The notes under the pieces were generated by a model. The model worked only from the letters and a program-made list of their open reading frames with translations. It was not told where the DNA came from and ran no database searches. DNA of 25,152 nucleotides from CAYOBW01 sp964402115 (lineage in GTDB: Bacteria; Verrucomicrobiota; Kiritimatiellia; UBA8416; CAYOBW01): contig CAYOBW010000085.1 of assembly GCA_964402115.1 (NCBI GenBank), positions 1-25,152 on the forward strand, in the 5' to 3' direction. Positions within the stretch are counted from its first letter, which is position 1; every line of letters begins with the position of its first letter. Shown piece after piece: positions 8,197-15,537 of the stretch. The translations under genes and the position numbers were made by a program.

Positions 8197-10578
8197 CTAC
8201 GGCTCGAGCAGGACCCGGTAGAAGGAGCGGGGCGAACTGACCGAGTTCGTGTAGCGGTTCACCAGCGGCGAGGCCGGCAGGTTGCTCGCGACAAGCGTGC
8301 CCACATCCGCCGCGTTCGTGCCCCGGTAGATCGCGTAGCGCCGGTTCGCGACGCTGCTCCAGCTCAGCACCACCCCGGCCTCCTTGTTCAATTCCACCTT
8401 GTGGATGACCAGGCAGGAGGCGGGGTTCGTCGCGCATGTGCCCGCCCGATACTCTTCCTCGTTGGAGAACCCGTCCAGGTCGAAGTCGCCCGACGGTCCT
8501 CCCTGCAGCGCGTTGGTGCTGCCGAACTCCGCGATCTCCCAGGTGTCCAGCATGCCGTCGCCGTCGGCATCCCCGCCAGCCATGCCACCGGCGGTCCAGT
8601 TGTAGGGGTTGGCCACGGGGTCGTTGTTCGCCACCGCGAGGCTGAAGCTCCATGGCCCGAGCAGGATCGGCTTGACGTCCACGTTCAGCGGCAGGGCGCG
8701 CGCCCCGGCCGACAGCGTCGATGCCGGCTGCGTGGCTATCACCGCGGTGCAGTTCGTGCAGGCGGCCGGCGGCGCCACCGGCACGGTCAAGAGCAGGTCG
8801 CCGGTGCCGGTGTTGGCGACCAGGTAGTTCAGCCGCGTCACCTGGTCAGCCTTGAGCCCCGTCACGTTGTCGCTCGCGCCGTCCGCCAGCGTGGCCGCGC
8901 CACGCTTGATCGCCATCTGGGGCCGCCCCACCGCCGTGCCGCGCACCGTCCACTTGTAGGGTGTGCGGTCGCCGTCGTTGTTCGCCACAGAAAGCGTGGC
9001 GCTCCAGGCGCCCGGCGCCGCGGGCGTGATGTCCACCTCCACCGTGGCCGTGCCACCCGTCGCCACCAGCGCGGAGGGCTGCGTCACGACCGCGGCGCTG
9101 CAGTTCACGGGCGTGCCGGCAGCCGCCACGGGCAGGGTCAGGACCAGGTTGGTCAGGCCGGTGTTCCGGATGCTGAACGCCACCCGCTCCGCCACGCCGG
9201 CCGTCAGCGCCGTGGCAATCGCGTTCGTGGCGCCGCTGGCAATCGCCGTGCCGCCGCGGCTGACGCCCATCTCCGGGTCGGGGCCAACCCAGTAGCAGAC
9301 CAGCGTGCCCTCGCGGCTACGCAGGTAGAGCCGGCCGTTGGCCAGCGTCGGGGCGGTCCACGTGTTGCCGGTGACGATGTCGTTGGCACGGTGCTGCTCC
9401 GCGTAGCCGGTGGGCGTGGCGCTCACCACCACCAGGTCGCCGTCGCCGGCGGCGTCCGAGTCGCTGCCGTTGATCACCACCAGCTCGTCGCCGGCCCGGA
9501 TCAGGGCCGATTCGGTGCCGAACGCCTTGCCGGAGTCCACGCTGGTCCACTTGCGCGTGCCGGTCGCGAACTCGACGCAGCGCAGTCCCCCGCCCAGCCC
9601 GCTTTCGTTGACGCCATAGACATGCCCGCCGTACAGCACGCTGCAGTTTTCCTTGTTGCCGAGCACGGTGGCGGACCACTCCCCGGCCCCGCCCGTCGCC
9701 AGCGCCGTGCCGTCGGACTTGTCGATGTTCACCACGGCGCACCCCTTGCTGTAGCCGCACGACACGAAGAGCTTGTTGCTGCAGACGATCGGGTCGGCCA
9801 TGCCCTGCTGCCAGACGAAATACCAACGCACGGCGCCCGTGGCGGGATCGATCCCGGCGGCGCGGTTGCTGAACGTGATCATCGTCCGCTGGCCGTTGAC
9901 CAGCGCGATGAAGGGCGTGGCGTAGCCGGGCGTGTTGTTGTCGTTGCCCCAGATGGCGGCGTGTGTCCCGCTCTTCCGGAACGCCGTGCCATAGCGCCCG
10001 GCGCCCACGACCACGGCATCGCCTTCGACGAGCACCGAACTACCGAACCCCCAGTCCGGCACCTTGGCCGTGACACTCTGGTTCCACAGCGGCGTGCCAT
10101 CTGCCTTGTTGAAACAGCTCAGGCGTCCCTGGTGGCTGAACGTGTACACCTCGTTGCCGTCCACCGTGGGGGTCCCGCGCGTGCCTTCGTAGTCCACGGA
10201 GCCGCAGGCATACGACTGTTTCCAGACGGGGGTCGGGTTGTTGCCGGAGGCCGTTTCGCTGAAGCAGTAGACGGAGTCCTGGTTCCCGGCCCAGCCCATC
10301 GTGTAGACGCGCCCGCCGCTGACCGCCACGCCGGAGAAGCCCTGGCCGACGCTGGCCCGCCACAGTTCGCGGGGCGGCCAGGAAACGATGCGCTCGCTGG
10401 TGGCGCCGTCCTTGTTCGGCCCGCGGTAGCAGGGCCAGTCCGCCGCCCACGCGGCGCCGGCCAGTGCGGCCAGCAGCGCGCCCGCCGCGGCCGCGGGGCC
10501 CAGTCTCCCGCCGCCGGACGCGAGGCGGGAAAGAATTGTCGCTGACGGATGCCAACCCAAACGATTGCCTGCCGGCAT
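8197..10578 (-). CDS. Exported PQQ-type beta-propeller protein with duplicated choice-of-anchor-type domains and calcium repeats
   Basis: 793 residues. I chose ATG 10578 because GGAGG sits 5 nt upstream; the longer GTG start at 10590 would place that SD inside the gene. A signal peptide ends near residue 43 (AAWA before ADW). Residues about 44-430 form PQQ_2-like propeller blades beginning with the ADWPCYRGPNKDG signature. Two similar domains (about 433-545 and 548-665, each with a NTG and VANND pattern) resemble choice-of-anchor D / ASPM-type Ig domains. Next come thrombospondin-type-3-like calcium loops (DADGDGMLDTWE, then DFDLDGFSNEEEY) and an FnIII-like tail (SWSSVANRRYAIYRG) ending FYRVLLEP. 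PQQ catalysis is not implied; such propellers are often scaffolds. It has its own promoter and lies downstream of the TGA-containing gene. Confidence 0.88.
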   Translation of the reverse strand: MPAGNRLGWHPSATILSRLASGGGRLGPAAAAGALLAALAGAAWAADWPCYRGPNKDGATSERIVSWPPRELWRASVGQGFSGVAVSGGRVYTMGWAGNQDSVYCFSETASGNNPTPVWKQSYACGSVDYEGTRGTPTVDGNEVYTFSHQGRLSCFNKADGTPLWNQSVTAKVPDWGFGSSVLVEGDAVVVGAGRYGTAFRKSGTHAAIWGNDNNTPGYATPFIALVNGQRTMITFSNRAAGIDPATGAVRWYFVWQQGMADPIVCSNKLFVSCGYSKGCAVVNIDKSDGTALATGGAGEWSATVLGNKENCSVLYGGHVYGVNESGLGGGLRCVEFATGTRKWTSVDSGKAFGTESALIRAGDELVVINGSDSDAAGDGDLVVVSATPTGYAEQHRANDIVTGNTWTAPTLANGRLYLRSREGTLVCYWVGPDPEMGVSRGGTAIASGATNAIATALTAGVAERVAFSIRNTGLTNLVLTLPVAAAGTPVNCSAAVVTQPSALVATGGTATVEVDITPAAPGAWSATLSVANNDGDRTPYKWTVRGTAVGRPQMAIKRGAATLADGASDNVTGLKADQVTRLNYLVANTGTGDLLLTVPVAPPAACTNCTAVIATQPASTLSAGARALPLNVDVKPILLGPWSFSLAVANNDPVANPYNWTAGGMAGGDADGDGMLDTWEIAEFGSTNALQGGPSGDFDLDGFSNEEEYRAGTCATNPASCLVIHKVELNKEAGVVLSWSSVANRRYAIYRGTNAADVGTLVASNLPASPLVNRYTNSVSSPRSFYRVLLEP

Positions 10579-10604
10579 GAACGCCTCCACCTTTTAGGCC
10601 CAGT

Positions 10605-10634
10605 ATTATAGCAAGGCACCCCGCGGCGTGTCCA
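10605..10634 (-). promoter_or_regulatory. Sigma70-type promoter of the PQQ propeller gene
   Basis: Reading the minus strand, TGGACA (10634-10629), an 18-nt spacer and a perfect TATAAT (10610-10605), preceded by TGC (an extended -10). Transcription would begin near 10598, about 20 nt before ATG 10578, leaving a short leader that holds the GGAGG Shine-Dalgarno. This is the best promoter match in the window. Confidence 0.72.
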
Positions 10635-10660
10635 TCCTGCGTTGGACATCCTGCGTTGGA
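10633..10660 (-). repeat. Two tandem copies of a 14-bp unit at the promoter -35
   Basis: The 14-bp unit TCCAACGCAGGATG (minus strand) occurs twice in exact tandem, at 10660-10647 and 10646-10633. The second copy touches the -35 hexamer of the PQQ promoter. GTCCA...TGGAC also makes a loose inverted repeat. It could be an operator or a simple slippage duplication. Confidence 0.8.
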
Positions 10661-10675
10661 CGTTGAGCGCCCCTG

Positions 10676-12076
10676 CTACTTGCGCACCGTGAACGTCAGG
10701 CTGCCCGCCTGGCTGCCGCCCAGGGGGCCGGCTTCAACCGTGATCGTCCCCGTGAAGACGCCGTAGTCCACTTCCGTCAACACCAGGTTCTCGGGGATAC
10801 TCCACGAGTATCCGCACAGCCCGCCTCAGCCATAGTCCATCTGGCCCTGCGCGGCGACAATGCCTTCGGCGTCGCGGATGACCATGCGGGGCGTCATGCG
10901 CGTCTGCAGCGGGGCGATGTTCTCGTAGACCTCGCCCCCGACGCCGAGGATGTGCGGCTCGATGCAGGCGCTGCCGCCGCGCACCGCCGCCCTGGCCAGC
11001 TTCGCTCCGGCGCGCAGCGGCGCACCCAGCGCGACCGTGGCGGAGCCTCCCGCGGGGACGGTTACGCGCCGCTCCAGCGCGAAGCTGGCGCTCCAGGTCT
11101 TGCCGGTGGGGCCGACGCAGTCGAAGCTCCCGGCCGCGAGCGCGTACTCCCCCGCCGGCACGCGCCACGCGGCCCCGGCCGGCAGGTCGCACGCGACCGC
11201 GCACCCGTCGCCGCCGTCCCACTCGAGCCGGCCGGCCACCACGCGCGTGCCCAGCGGCAGGCGCAGGTCGGCCCGCAGGGTGCCCGCCGGCCCCGCGTAG
11301 GGCGCGACCGTGATGCCGCGCCCCGCGCTGTCCACCTGCAGCGCCCACAGTGCACCGTCCACAGCGACCACGCGGCTGAGGGGCAGGTCCTCGCGCGCGG
11401 CATCGAACCTGCCGTCGCCGTCCAGGTCGAGCTGGAGCCGGTCGGCGCCCCAGTCGTCGAAGCAGCCGTTGCCGGGCTGCGCGCCCCGCGCGCAATCGTA
11501 GAGGGCAATGCGCATGTTCCGGCGCGCGCCGAAGTCCGCGCGGCCTTCAAGGTGCTGGTCCAGGTAGCAGGAGGCCGACCAGGCTGTCGCCCCGGCCGCC
11601 TCGTCGCGGTAGCCGCGCAGCTGCAGCCCCACTTTCAGCGCACGGGTCGAGCCATCGCGGTAGGGCAGCGCGAGGGTCACCGGCTCCAGCGCGAGCGACA
11701 GCGTGGCGCCCTCGCGCACCTGCGGCGGGTGCAGCACCGGATCGTCCGCCAGGTTGCCGTTGCCGTTGGCGTCCAGGTACAGCGTGTCGAAGCCGGTGCC
11801 GCTGCCGCCGGATTCGTCGAGCAGCCCGGCGAGGCCGCCGGCAGAGCGGTTGCCCAGCGGCAGGCTCAGGCGGACCGCCTGCGTGCTGCGCGGCGCGGGC
11901 TTCAGCCCCGCCGGCGCGGCGACCGCCGGCATGCAAACCACCTCGGTCCAGCCGCGGCGCAGGCTCGTCGGGCCGTCCGCCGGCTGCAGGTCGGCGGCGC
12001 GCGCCGCGGGAACAGCGCTGAGCGCGCCCAGCGCGACAGCGGCAAGGCGCGGTCGCCAGTTGCGTCGTACATTCAT
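10676..12076 (-). CDS. Exported calcium-motif protein with in-frame TGA; candidate selenoprotein (466 codons with recoding, 416 without)
   Basis: The start is ATG 12076, with AAGGAG 8 nt upstream, overlapping the previous gene's stop as ATGA. A signal peptide (MNVRRNWRPR, then a hydrophobic run) ends near residue 28 (ARA). EF-hand-like acidic loops appear at D102-A-N-G-N-G-N-L-A-D-D and at D217-L-D-G-D-G-R-F-D. Conventional translation stops at TGA 10828-10826 after residue 416. The same frame then stays open for 49 codons to TAG 10678-10676, with GC-rich third positions and alternating beta-strand character. The joint would read M-D-Y-G-(TGA)-G-G-L-C-G-Y-S-W. A perfect hairpin starts 12 nt after the TGA, as expected of a bacterial SECIS, so Sec at residue 417 is my preferred reading. 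Alternatives are a genuine stop, a recent nonsense mutation or a sequencing error. The family is not recognised. Confidence 0.62.
10795..10813 (-). promoter_or_regulatory. Candidate bacterial SECIS hairpin
   Basis: The minus-strand RNA GGAUACU-CGUGG-AGUAUCC forms a perfect 7-bp stem with a 5-nt loop. It begins 12 nt after the in-frame UGA, which puts the apical loop 20 nt downstream, with G as its second base. Published bacterial SECIS descriptions place a stem-loop just after UGA with a G near the start of the loop; this agrees. A 3-bp lower stem (CGG/CCG) can also form around a bulge. The hairpin lies within sequence that would code for GYSWSIP. Confidence 0.55.
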
Positions 12077-13710
12077 GGTCCAAGCTCCTTGCGCAGCGCC
12101 TCGGCGCGGGCCTGGGCCCGGGCCTGGAGCTGGCGCGCATAGTCGTCCGGGGCGGGCAGGCGGGCAGCCGCGGCGTAGGCGTCCAGCGCCGGTGCGCGAC
12201 GGCCCAGTCGTTCGAGCAACCCCGCCGCCCGGTACTGGGCCAGCAGCCGCGTGCTCGCCGGGATGTCTGCGCCCGGACACGCCAGGAAGGCGGCGTAGGC
12301 GGCCTGCGCCTGCTCCAACTGCCCCGCCTCGGCGTAAGCGCCCGCAAGCCTGTAGAGTGCCAGCGGGTCGGCCGCCTGTCCGCCGGCGGGCCGGGCGGTG
12401 CCCTCCCGAAGGGCCAGCGCCCGACGGCTCAGCGCGTCCGCCTCCGCCGTTCGACCGCCCTGCCGGGCCAGCGCGGCCGCGGCGGCAAGCGCCTCGGGAG
12501 CCAGCGCGTGCGCGGGAAAGCGCTCGGCCAGCTGCAGGTAGAGCCGCTCCGCTTCCTGCGGCTGCGCCTCGCGCGCCGCCTGGTCGGCGGCCTGCAGCAG
12601 GGCTTCGGCCCCCGTTGCCGCCGTGCCGCCGGCGGTCGGCACGGGCTCGGGCATCTTCAGCCCCTCCTGAACGAGGGCGAGGGCGACGCCCAGCCCCTTC
12701 TGCCAGGCGGCATCCGTTTCGGCGGCCTGCTGGGTGGTGAGCGCGGCCAGCCCCTGGGCCGTGTCGCCGGCGTAGAGGCGCGCGAGCGCGACGTCGAGCG
12801 CCTTGACCCTCCGGACCATGTCGGCCGCCTCGGCGGCGGGGAGCGTGCGAACCGCGCCCAGGCGGGTCACGCTGTCGATGTCCATGACGCCGCTGAAGCC
12901 GCCGCCGACATCGCCGGCGAAGGTGGCCCGCAGGTGGGTGCGGACCGTGATCCACCGGCCGTGCGCGAGGTCGAAGCAACCCTCGCTGAACCCCTCGATG
13001 CGCATCTCGGGGCGGTGCGTGCCGGCCCGCCAGGTGGCGTAGGACTGCTCGCCGCCCGAAACCAGTTCGCTGCGGATCGTGCAGGTGCGCAGGCCGTTGG
13101 TCTGGCCGAGAGCCACGACGCGCGAGACGGCCGTGCCCCGCTGGCGCGCCCCGGGCAGGGGCAGCAGGACCGGGCCCTGCCACGAGCCGCCCACCGCCAC
13201 GGGTTCAGCCGGGAAGGCGGCGCAAACTTGCGCGTTCTCGCTGATGGCGTTGACGGTGTGGTGCAGCAGGTACTGGCGCTGGTCGCCCTTCTTGCGCTCG
13301 CGCAGGATGCTGCGGCCGGAGCGATCCGTGCGGTAGGCGGCGATCCAGGTCTGCTCGCGATCCATTTCGGGCGTTGCTTCCGCGCCGGCGGAGAGCTGCC
13401 AGCGCCCCGTGCCCAGCCACCCGACCAGCGCGACGCCGGTGCGGGGATCGGCCTCCGCCACGACCTGGCGCGTCAGCCCCTCCAGCTGCAGCCGCCCGCG
13501 GGTGGTCTGCTTCGTGTCGGCCATGTCCTGCGTCAGCGTGCTGGTAAAGGCGTAGGTCTGCTCCGTGCCGGGTGTGAGCTGCAGCACGAGGCGCACCACC
13601 GCGGGCGCGGCCGGAGCGGGGGCGGTCCACAGCCCCGCGGCCGCAACCGCGCCGGCGAGCCGGGGGGCCGCCACGCACCGTATCCGCAGACGGGTTGTCG
13701 AGACCAACAT
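12073..13710 (-). CDS. Exported protein with an N-terminal beta-rich domain and C-terminal TPR-like helices
   Basis: 545 residues from ATG 13710. The upstream in-frame ATG at 13815 lies inside an intergenic repeat and would bury the signal peptide, so I rejected it. The signal peptide runs to about residue 37 (APAAPA). Residues about 38-270 form a beta-rich domain with a tail-end FPAEPVAVGGSW pattern seen in DUF6263-like exported proteins (resemblance only). The C-terminal part (about 330-545) is Ala/Leu-rich helical repeat sequence with TPR spacing (AEALLQAADQAA, AERLYLQLAERFPAHALA, LYRLAGAYAEAGQLEQAQAAYAAF). Its stop overlaps the start of the TGA-containing gene as ATGA, so the two are probably translationally coupled and act together. 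No SD precedes the ATG. The molecular function is unknown. Confidence 0.85.
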   Translation of the reverse strand: MLVSTTRLRIRCVAAPRLAGAVAAAGLWTAPAPAAPAVVRLVLQLTPGTEQTYAFTSTLTQDMADTKQTTRGRLQLEGLTRQVVAEADPRTGVALVGWLGTGRWQLSAGAEATPEMDREQTWIAAYRTDRSGRSILRERKKGDQRQYLLHHTVNAISENAQVCAAFPAEPVAVGGSWQGPVLLPLPGARQRGTAVSRVVALGQTNGLRTCTIRSELVSGGEQSYATWRAGTHRPEMRIEGFSEGCFDLAHGRWITVRTHLRATFAGDVGGGFSGVMDIDSVTRLGAVRTLPAAEAADMVRRVKALDVALARLYAGDTAQGLAALTTQQAAETDAAWQKGLGVALALVQEGLKMPEPVPTAGGTAATGAEALLQAADQAAREAQPQEAERLYLQLAERFPAHALAPEALAAAAALARQGGRTAEADALSRRALALREGTARPAGGQAADPLALYRLAGAYAEAGQLEQAQAAYAAFLACPGADIPASTRLLAQYRAAGLLERLGRRAPALDAYAAAARLPAPDDYARQLQARAQARAEALRKELGP

Positions 13711-13718
13711 GGGCGCGG

Positions 13719-13747
13719 AGCGTACCAGACCGCCGGCCGGTTGGGAA
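13719..13747 (-). promoter_or_regulatory. Possible promoter giving a nearly leaderless mRNA
   Basis: On the minus strand, TTCCCA (13747-13742), 17 nt, then TACGCT (13724-13719) with an extended TGG just upstream. The -10 ends 8 nt before ATG 13710, so the message would start at or beside the start codon. This agrees with the missing SD, but the -35 is poor. Confidence 0.25.
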
Positions 13748-13787
13748 GCGCGGGGAACCGGGGGAAACGCAAGGGGCTTACATGGCA

Positions 13788-13863
13788 CATAACGGCCGGG
13801 GACGGCCGTCTCCATGGCGTGGGCAGGCGACGCGGCGTGGAGACGGCGGTCCCCGCCGTTATG
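13788..13863. repeat. 76-bp inverted repeat built from two opposed copies of the dispersed intergenic element
   Basis: The left arm starts CATAACGGC and contains GGGGACGGCCGTCTCCA. The right arm is its near reverse complement, TGGAGACGGCGGTCCCC followed by GCCGTTATG. The core GGGGAC-GCCGTCTCC also occurs in the direct repeats at 24154 and 25095, so this is a dispersed family. It lies between two divergent genes, so it is not a terminator for either. A 22-nt spacer separates the arms. Confidence 0.8.
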
Positions 13864-13909
13864 CCCCCCCCCAACGTCACGGAGGCGTTACAGCCGGCAA
13901 GGATAACGG

Positions 13910-13937
13910 TTGACGGCTGGCTTGCGCCTGATAAAGT
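13910..13937 (+). promoter_or_regulatory. Sigma70-type promoter of the small exported protein / barrel / PQQ operon
   Basis: TTGACG (13910-13915), a 16-nt spacer and TAAAGT (13932-13937). Transcription would begin near 13944, ahead of all realistic starts of the next gene and after the intergenic repeat. Confidence 0.5.
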
Positions 13938-13990
13938 CCTGCCCATTCGGACGCAGGATGTTGAGGCAGCGACAGGAGTCTGAGCAAGCC

Positions 13991-14440
13991 GTGAACCAGC
14001 AGCGGGCAATGGGATACAAGGGCGAGGGGGCACGCGGCACGACCCGGACAGGCGAAGGGCCGGGGCTGTGCGGCGTGTTGCTTGCTGCGTGTCTGGGTGC
14101 AACCGCGCAGGTTGCGGGGGCCGCTGACGACGCCGACCGGGGATGGCAGGACGACACCCTGATCGAGTTGCAGATCGGCTACGACATGATGCAGGGCACG
14201 GACGATTTCTTCGGCGAGAACGCCGACCTGCCCTATGCCGACAGCCAGGTTCCAGCCGGTCTCCTGCGCAACGCGACGCCCCAGCCGGCCGCAACCACGG
14301 AGGTGCGGAAGGACGCGTCGGCGCAGTCGTCGTCCCAGCCTGCCGGGCCTGCCCCGGGGACGCCCACGGATACGGGGCCCAAGCCGCCGGCGGTTGACCC
14401 GCCACCCGCTCCCGATCCGGAAGACCCGCCACCGGTCTGA
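13991..14440 (+). CDS. Small exported proline-rich protein of unknown function
   Basis: 149 residues from GTG 13991, chosen because AGGAG (13974-13978) is the only clear SD, though its 12-nt spacing is long. ATG 14009 and ATG 13958 are in frame and possible. A long basic N-region and the hydrophobic stretch LCGVLLAACLGATAQVAGA make a signal peptide, with likely cleavage before ADDADRG. The mature chain is acidic (DDTLIELQIGYDMMQGTDDFFGEN), then turns into a low-complexity Pro/Ala/Ser/Thr tail ending DPEDPPPV. It is followed 97 nt later by the barrel gene and probably forms an operon with it and the PQQ gene, suggesting a periplasmic partner. The family is not recognised. Confidence 0.68.
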   Translation: MNQQRAMGYKGEGARGTTRTGEGPGLCGVLLAACLGATAQVAGAADDADRGWQDDTLIELQIGYDMMQGTDDFFGENADLPYADSQVPAGLLRNATPQPAATTEVRKDASAQSSSQPAGPAPGTPTDTGPKPPAVDPPPAPDPEDPPPV

Positions 14441-14521
14441 ATGCGCGGCATCGACTGCTGGGGCCAAGGTTTGGCCTCAAAGAAACGCGAGACGATGATC
14501 CTGGTGGTGTTCGGCTTTTGA
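14441..14521 (+). CDS. Possible 26-residue ORF, or in-frame extension of the preceding gene
   Basis: ATG 14441 follows directly on the TGA of the small exported gene and is in the same frame. It encodes 26 residues: a cysteine-containing start (MRGIDCWGQGL), basic SKKRE and a hydrophobic end (MILVVFGF), with TGA at 14519-14521. It could be a tiny coupled ORF, part of a readthrough product, or chance. It has no SD of its own. Codon use is mixed (TCA, AAG, AAA, CAA), unlike its neighbours. Confidence 0.2.
   Translation: MRGIDCWGQGLASKKRETMILVVFGF
14460..14478 (+). other. 8-bp hairpin between the small exported gene and the barrel gene
   Basis: GGGGCCAA-GGT-TTGGCCTC pairs over 8 bp with one G-U wobble. 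It starts 19 nt after the TGA at 14438-14440. No T-run follows, so termination is unlikely. A processing or stability role, or recoding, is possible. Confidence 0.45.
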
Positions 14522-14537
14522 CGGTGGCAGGGGCGGC

Positions 14538-15491
14538 ATGACAGCCAAGCAAGTGATTGGGTGCTGTGGATTGTTGGGGGCCTGCCTGTGTGCACGCATC
14601 GAGCGCGCGTGCGCCCAGGAGGATGACGCGATGCTCGTCGGGGGCAAGCCTCTCGAGAATGCCGCCGTCGACCGCAGCGTGGCCCTGCGCCTGCGCGCCG
14701 AAGTGCAGCTCACGGAAGACGATGACGACCTGCTGCGCGAGGATGTGACCTACAAGCGCTTCCCCTCCCGGATCTACTTCGCCGAAGGCAAGCTCTTCCA
14801 GCAGGACCGCGTCACGGTCTCGACCGACTATGCACGCTGGCGCAACCAGCAGGATCTCGACATCGGGCGCCTGTCGGGCAACCTGCGCCTGCCGTTCGGC
14901 GAATCGCGCATGTCGCACCTGACCCTGAAGTTCCGCAAGCTCGAGAACGAAGGATCGGACGACGTGAACTACGGCTACGCCGGGGTGGGCCGCTCGTTCG
15001 GCGAGAACCTGTACACGTTCGTCGACTATCGGCACGGCAGCCGCGGCGGCGAAACGATCGGTGACCAGTTGTCCGGCTACTGCAGCTGGAAGCCGACCGG
15101 CCGGCTCAGGATCGGCTCGCAAGGTGCGGTCAACCGGGCCGGCCAGGCGGATGGGCCGGAACCCTGGTTCGTCCGGGTCTTCGCCACAGTGTTCCCGGTC
15201 AAGGACCTGACGTCGATCCGCGTGGATGCCCAGCGCTACGACACGGACAGTGCGCTGAGCTATACCGAGTACAACGGCTACCTCTACCAGAAGATCGGCA
15301 GCCGCTCGTTCGTGCGGTTCAACTACCGCTACTACCGGGACACGGGGGACCGCAGTTCCCATGCCTACGGGGCAAAGGTGCAGCGCTATTTCTCGCCCCG
15401 GGTGGCCTCGCACATCGGGTACCGCATCTACGATCACCAGCAGGGCGCCGACTTTCAGACCGTCTTTGCGGGCATCAGTCTGCTGCTGTAG
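14538..15491 (+). CDS. Outer-membrane beta-barrel protein
   Basis: 317 residues. AGGGG lies just before ATG 14538. The signal peptide is unusually Cys-rich (VIGCCGLLGACLCARIERACA, cleaved before QED). From about residue 70 to the end, alternating polar and aromatic strands are typical of a porin-like barrel: YFAEGKLFQQDRVTVSTDYARW, LTLKFRKLE, YGYAGVGRSFG, YTFVDYRHGSRGG, FVRFNYRYYRD, HIGYRIYD. The protein ends FQTVFAGISLLL, a final strand as expected for BAM-assembled barrels, although the last residue is Leu rather than the usual Phe. I cannot name the family or cargo. It is sandwiched between the small exported protein and a PQQ propeller in one apparent operon (47 nt to the next start), so the three may form an envelope complex. 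Confidence 0.75.
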   Translation: MTAKQVIGCCGLLGACLCARIERACAQEDDAMLVGGKPLENAAVDRSVALRLRAEVQLTEDDDDLLREDVTYKRFPSRIYFAEGKLFQQDRVTVSTDYARWRNQQDLDIGRLSGNLRLPFGESRMSHLTLKFRKLENEGSDDVNYGYAGVGRSFGENLYTFVDYRHGSRGGETIGDQLSGYCSWKPTGRLRIGSQGAVNRAGQADGPEPWFVRVFATVFPVKDLTSIRVDAQRYDTDSALSYTEYNGYLYQKIGSRSFVRFNYRYYRDTGDRSSHAYGAKVQRYFSPRVASHIGYRIYDHQQGADFQTVFAGISLLL

Positions 15492-15537
15492 CGGAGTTCC
15501 CTCTCCGCCGGCAGGCAGGGCCCCGGGAGCCAGACGC

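Noticed and set aside
7699..10545. 948-residue plus-strand open frame
   Set aside because: It overlaps the RDD gene and lies opposite the well-supported PQQ protein; its product is Arg/Gly/Ala-rich with no domain, as expected of a GC-rich shadow frame.
13711..13815. Longer N-terminus for the TPR-like protein (start at 13815)
   Set aside because: The added 35 residues are encoded by the dispersed repeat and would displace the signal peptide from the N-terminus.
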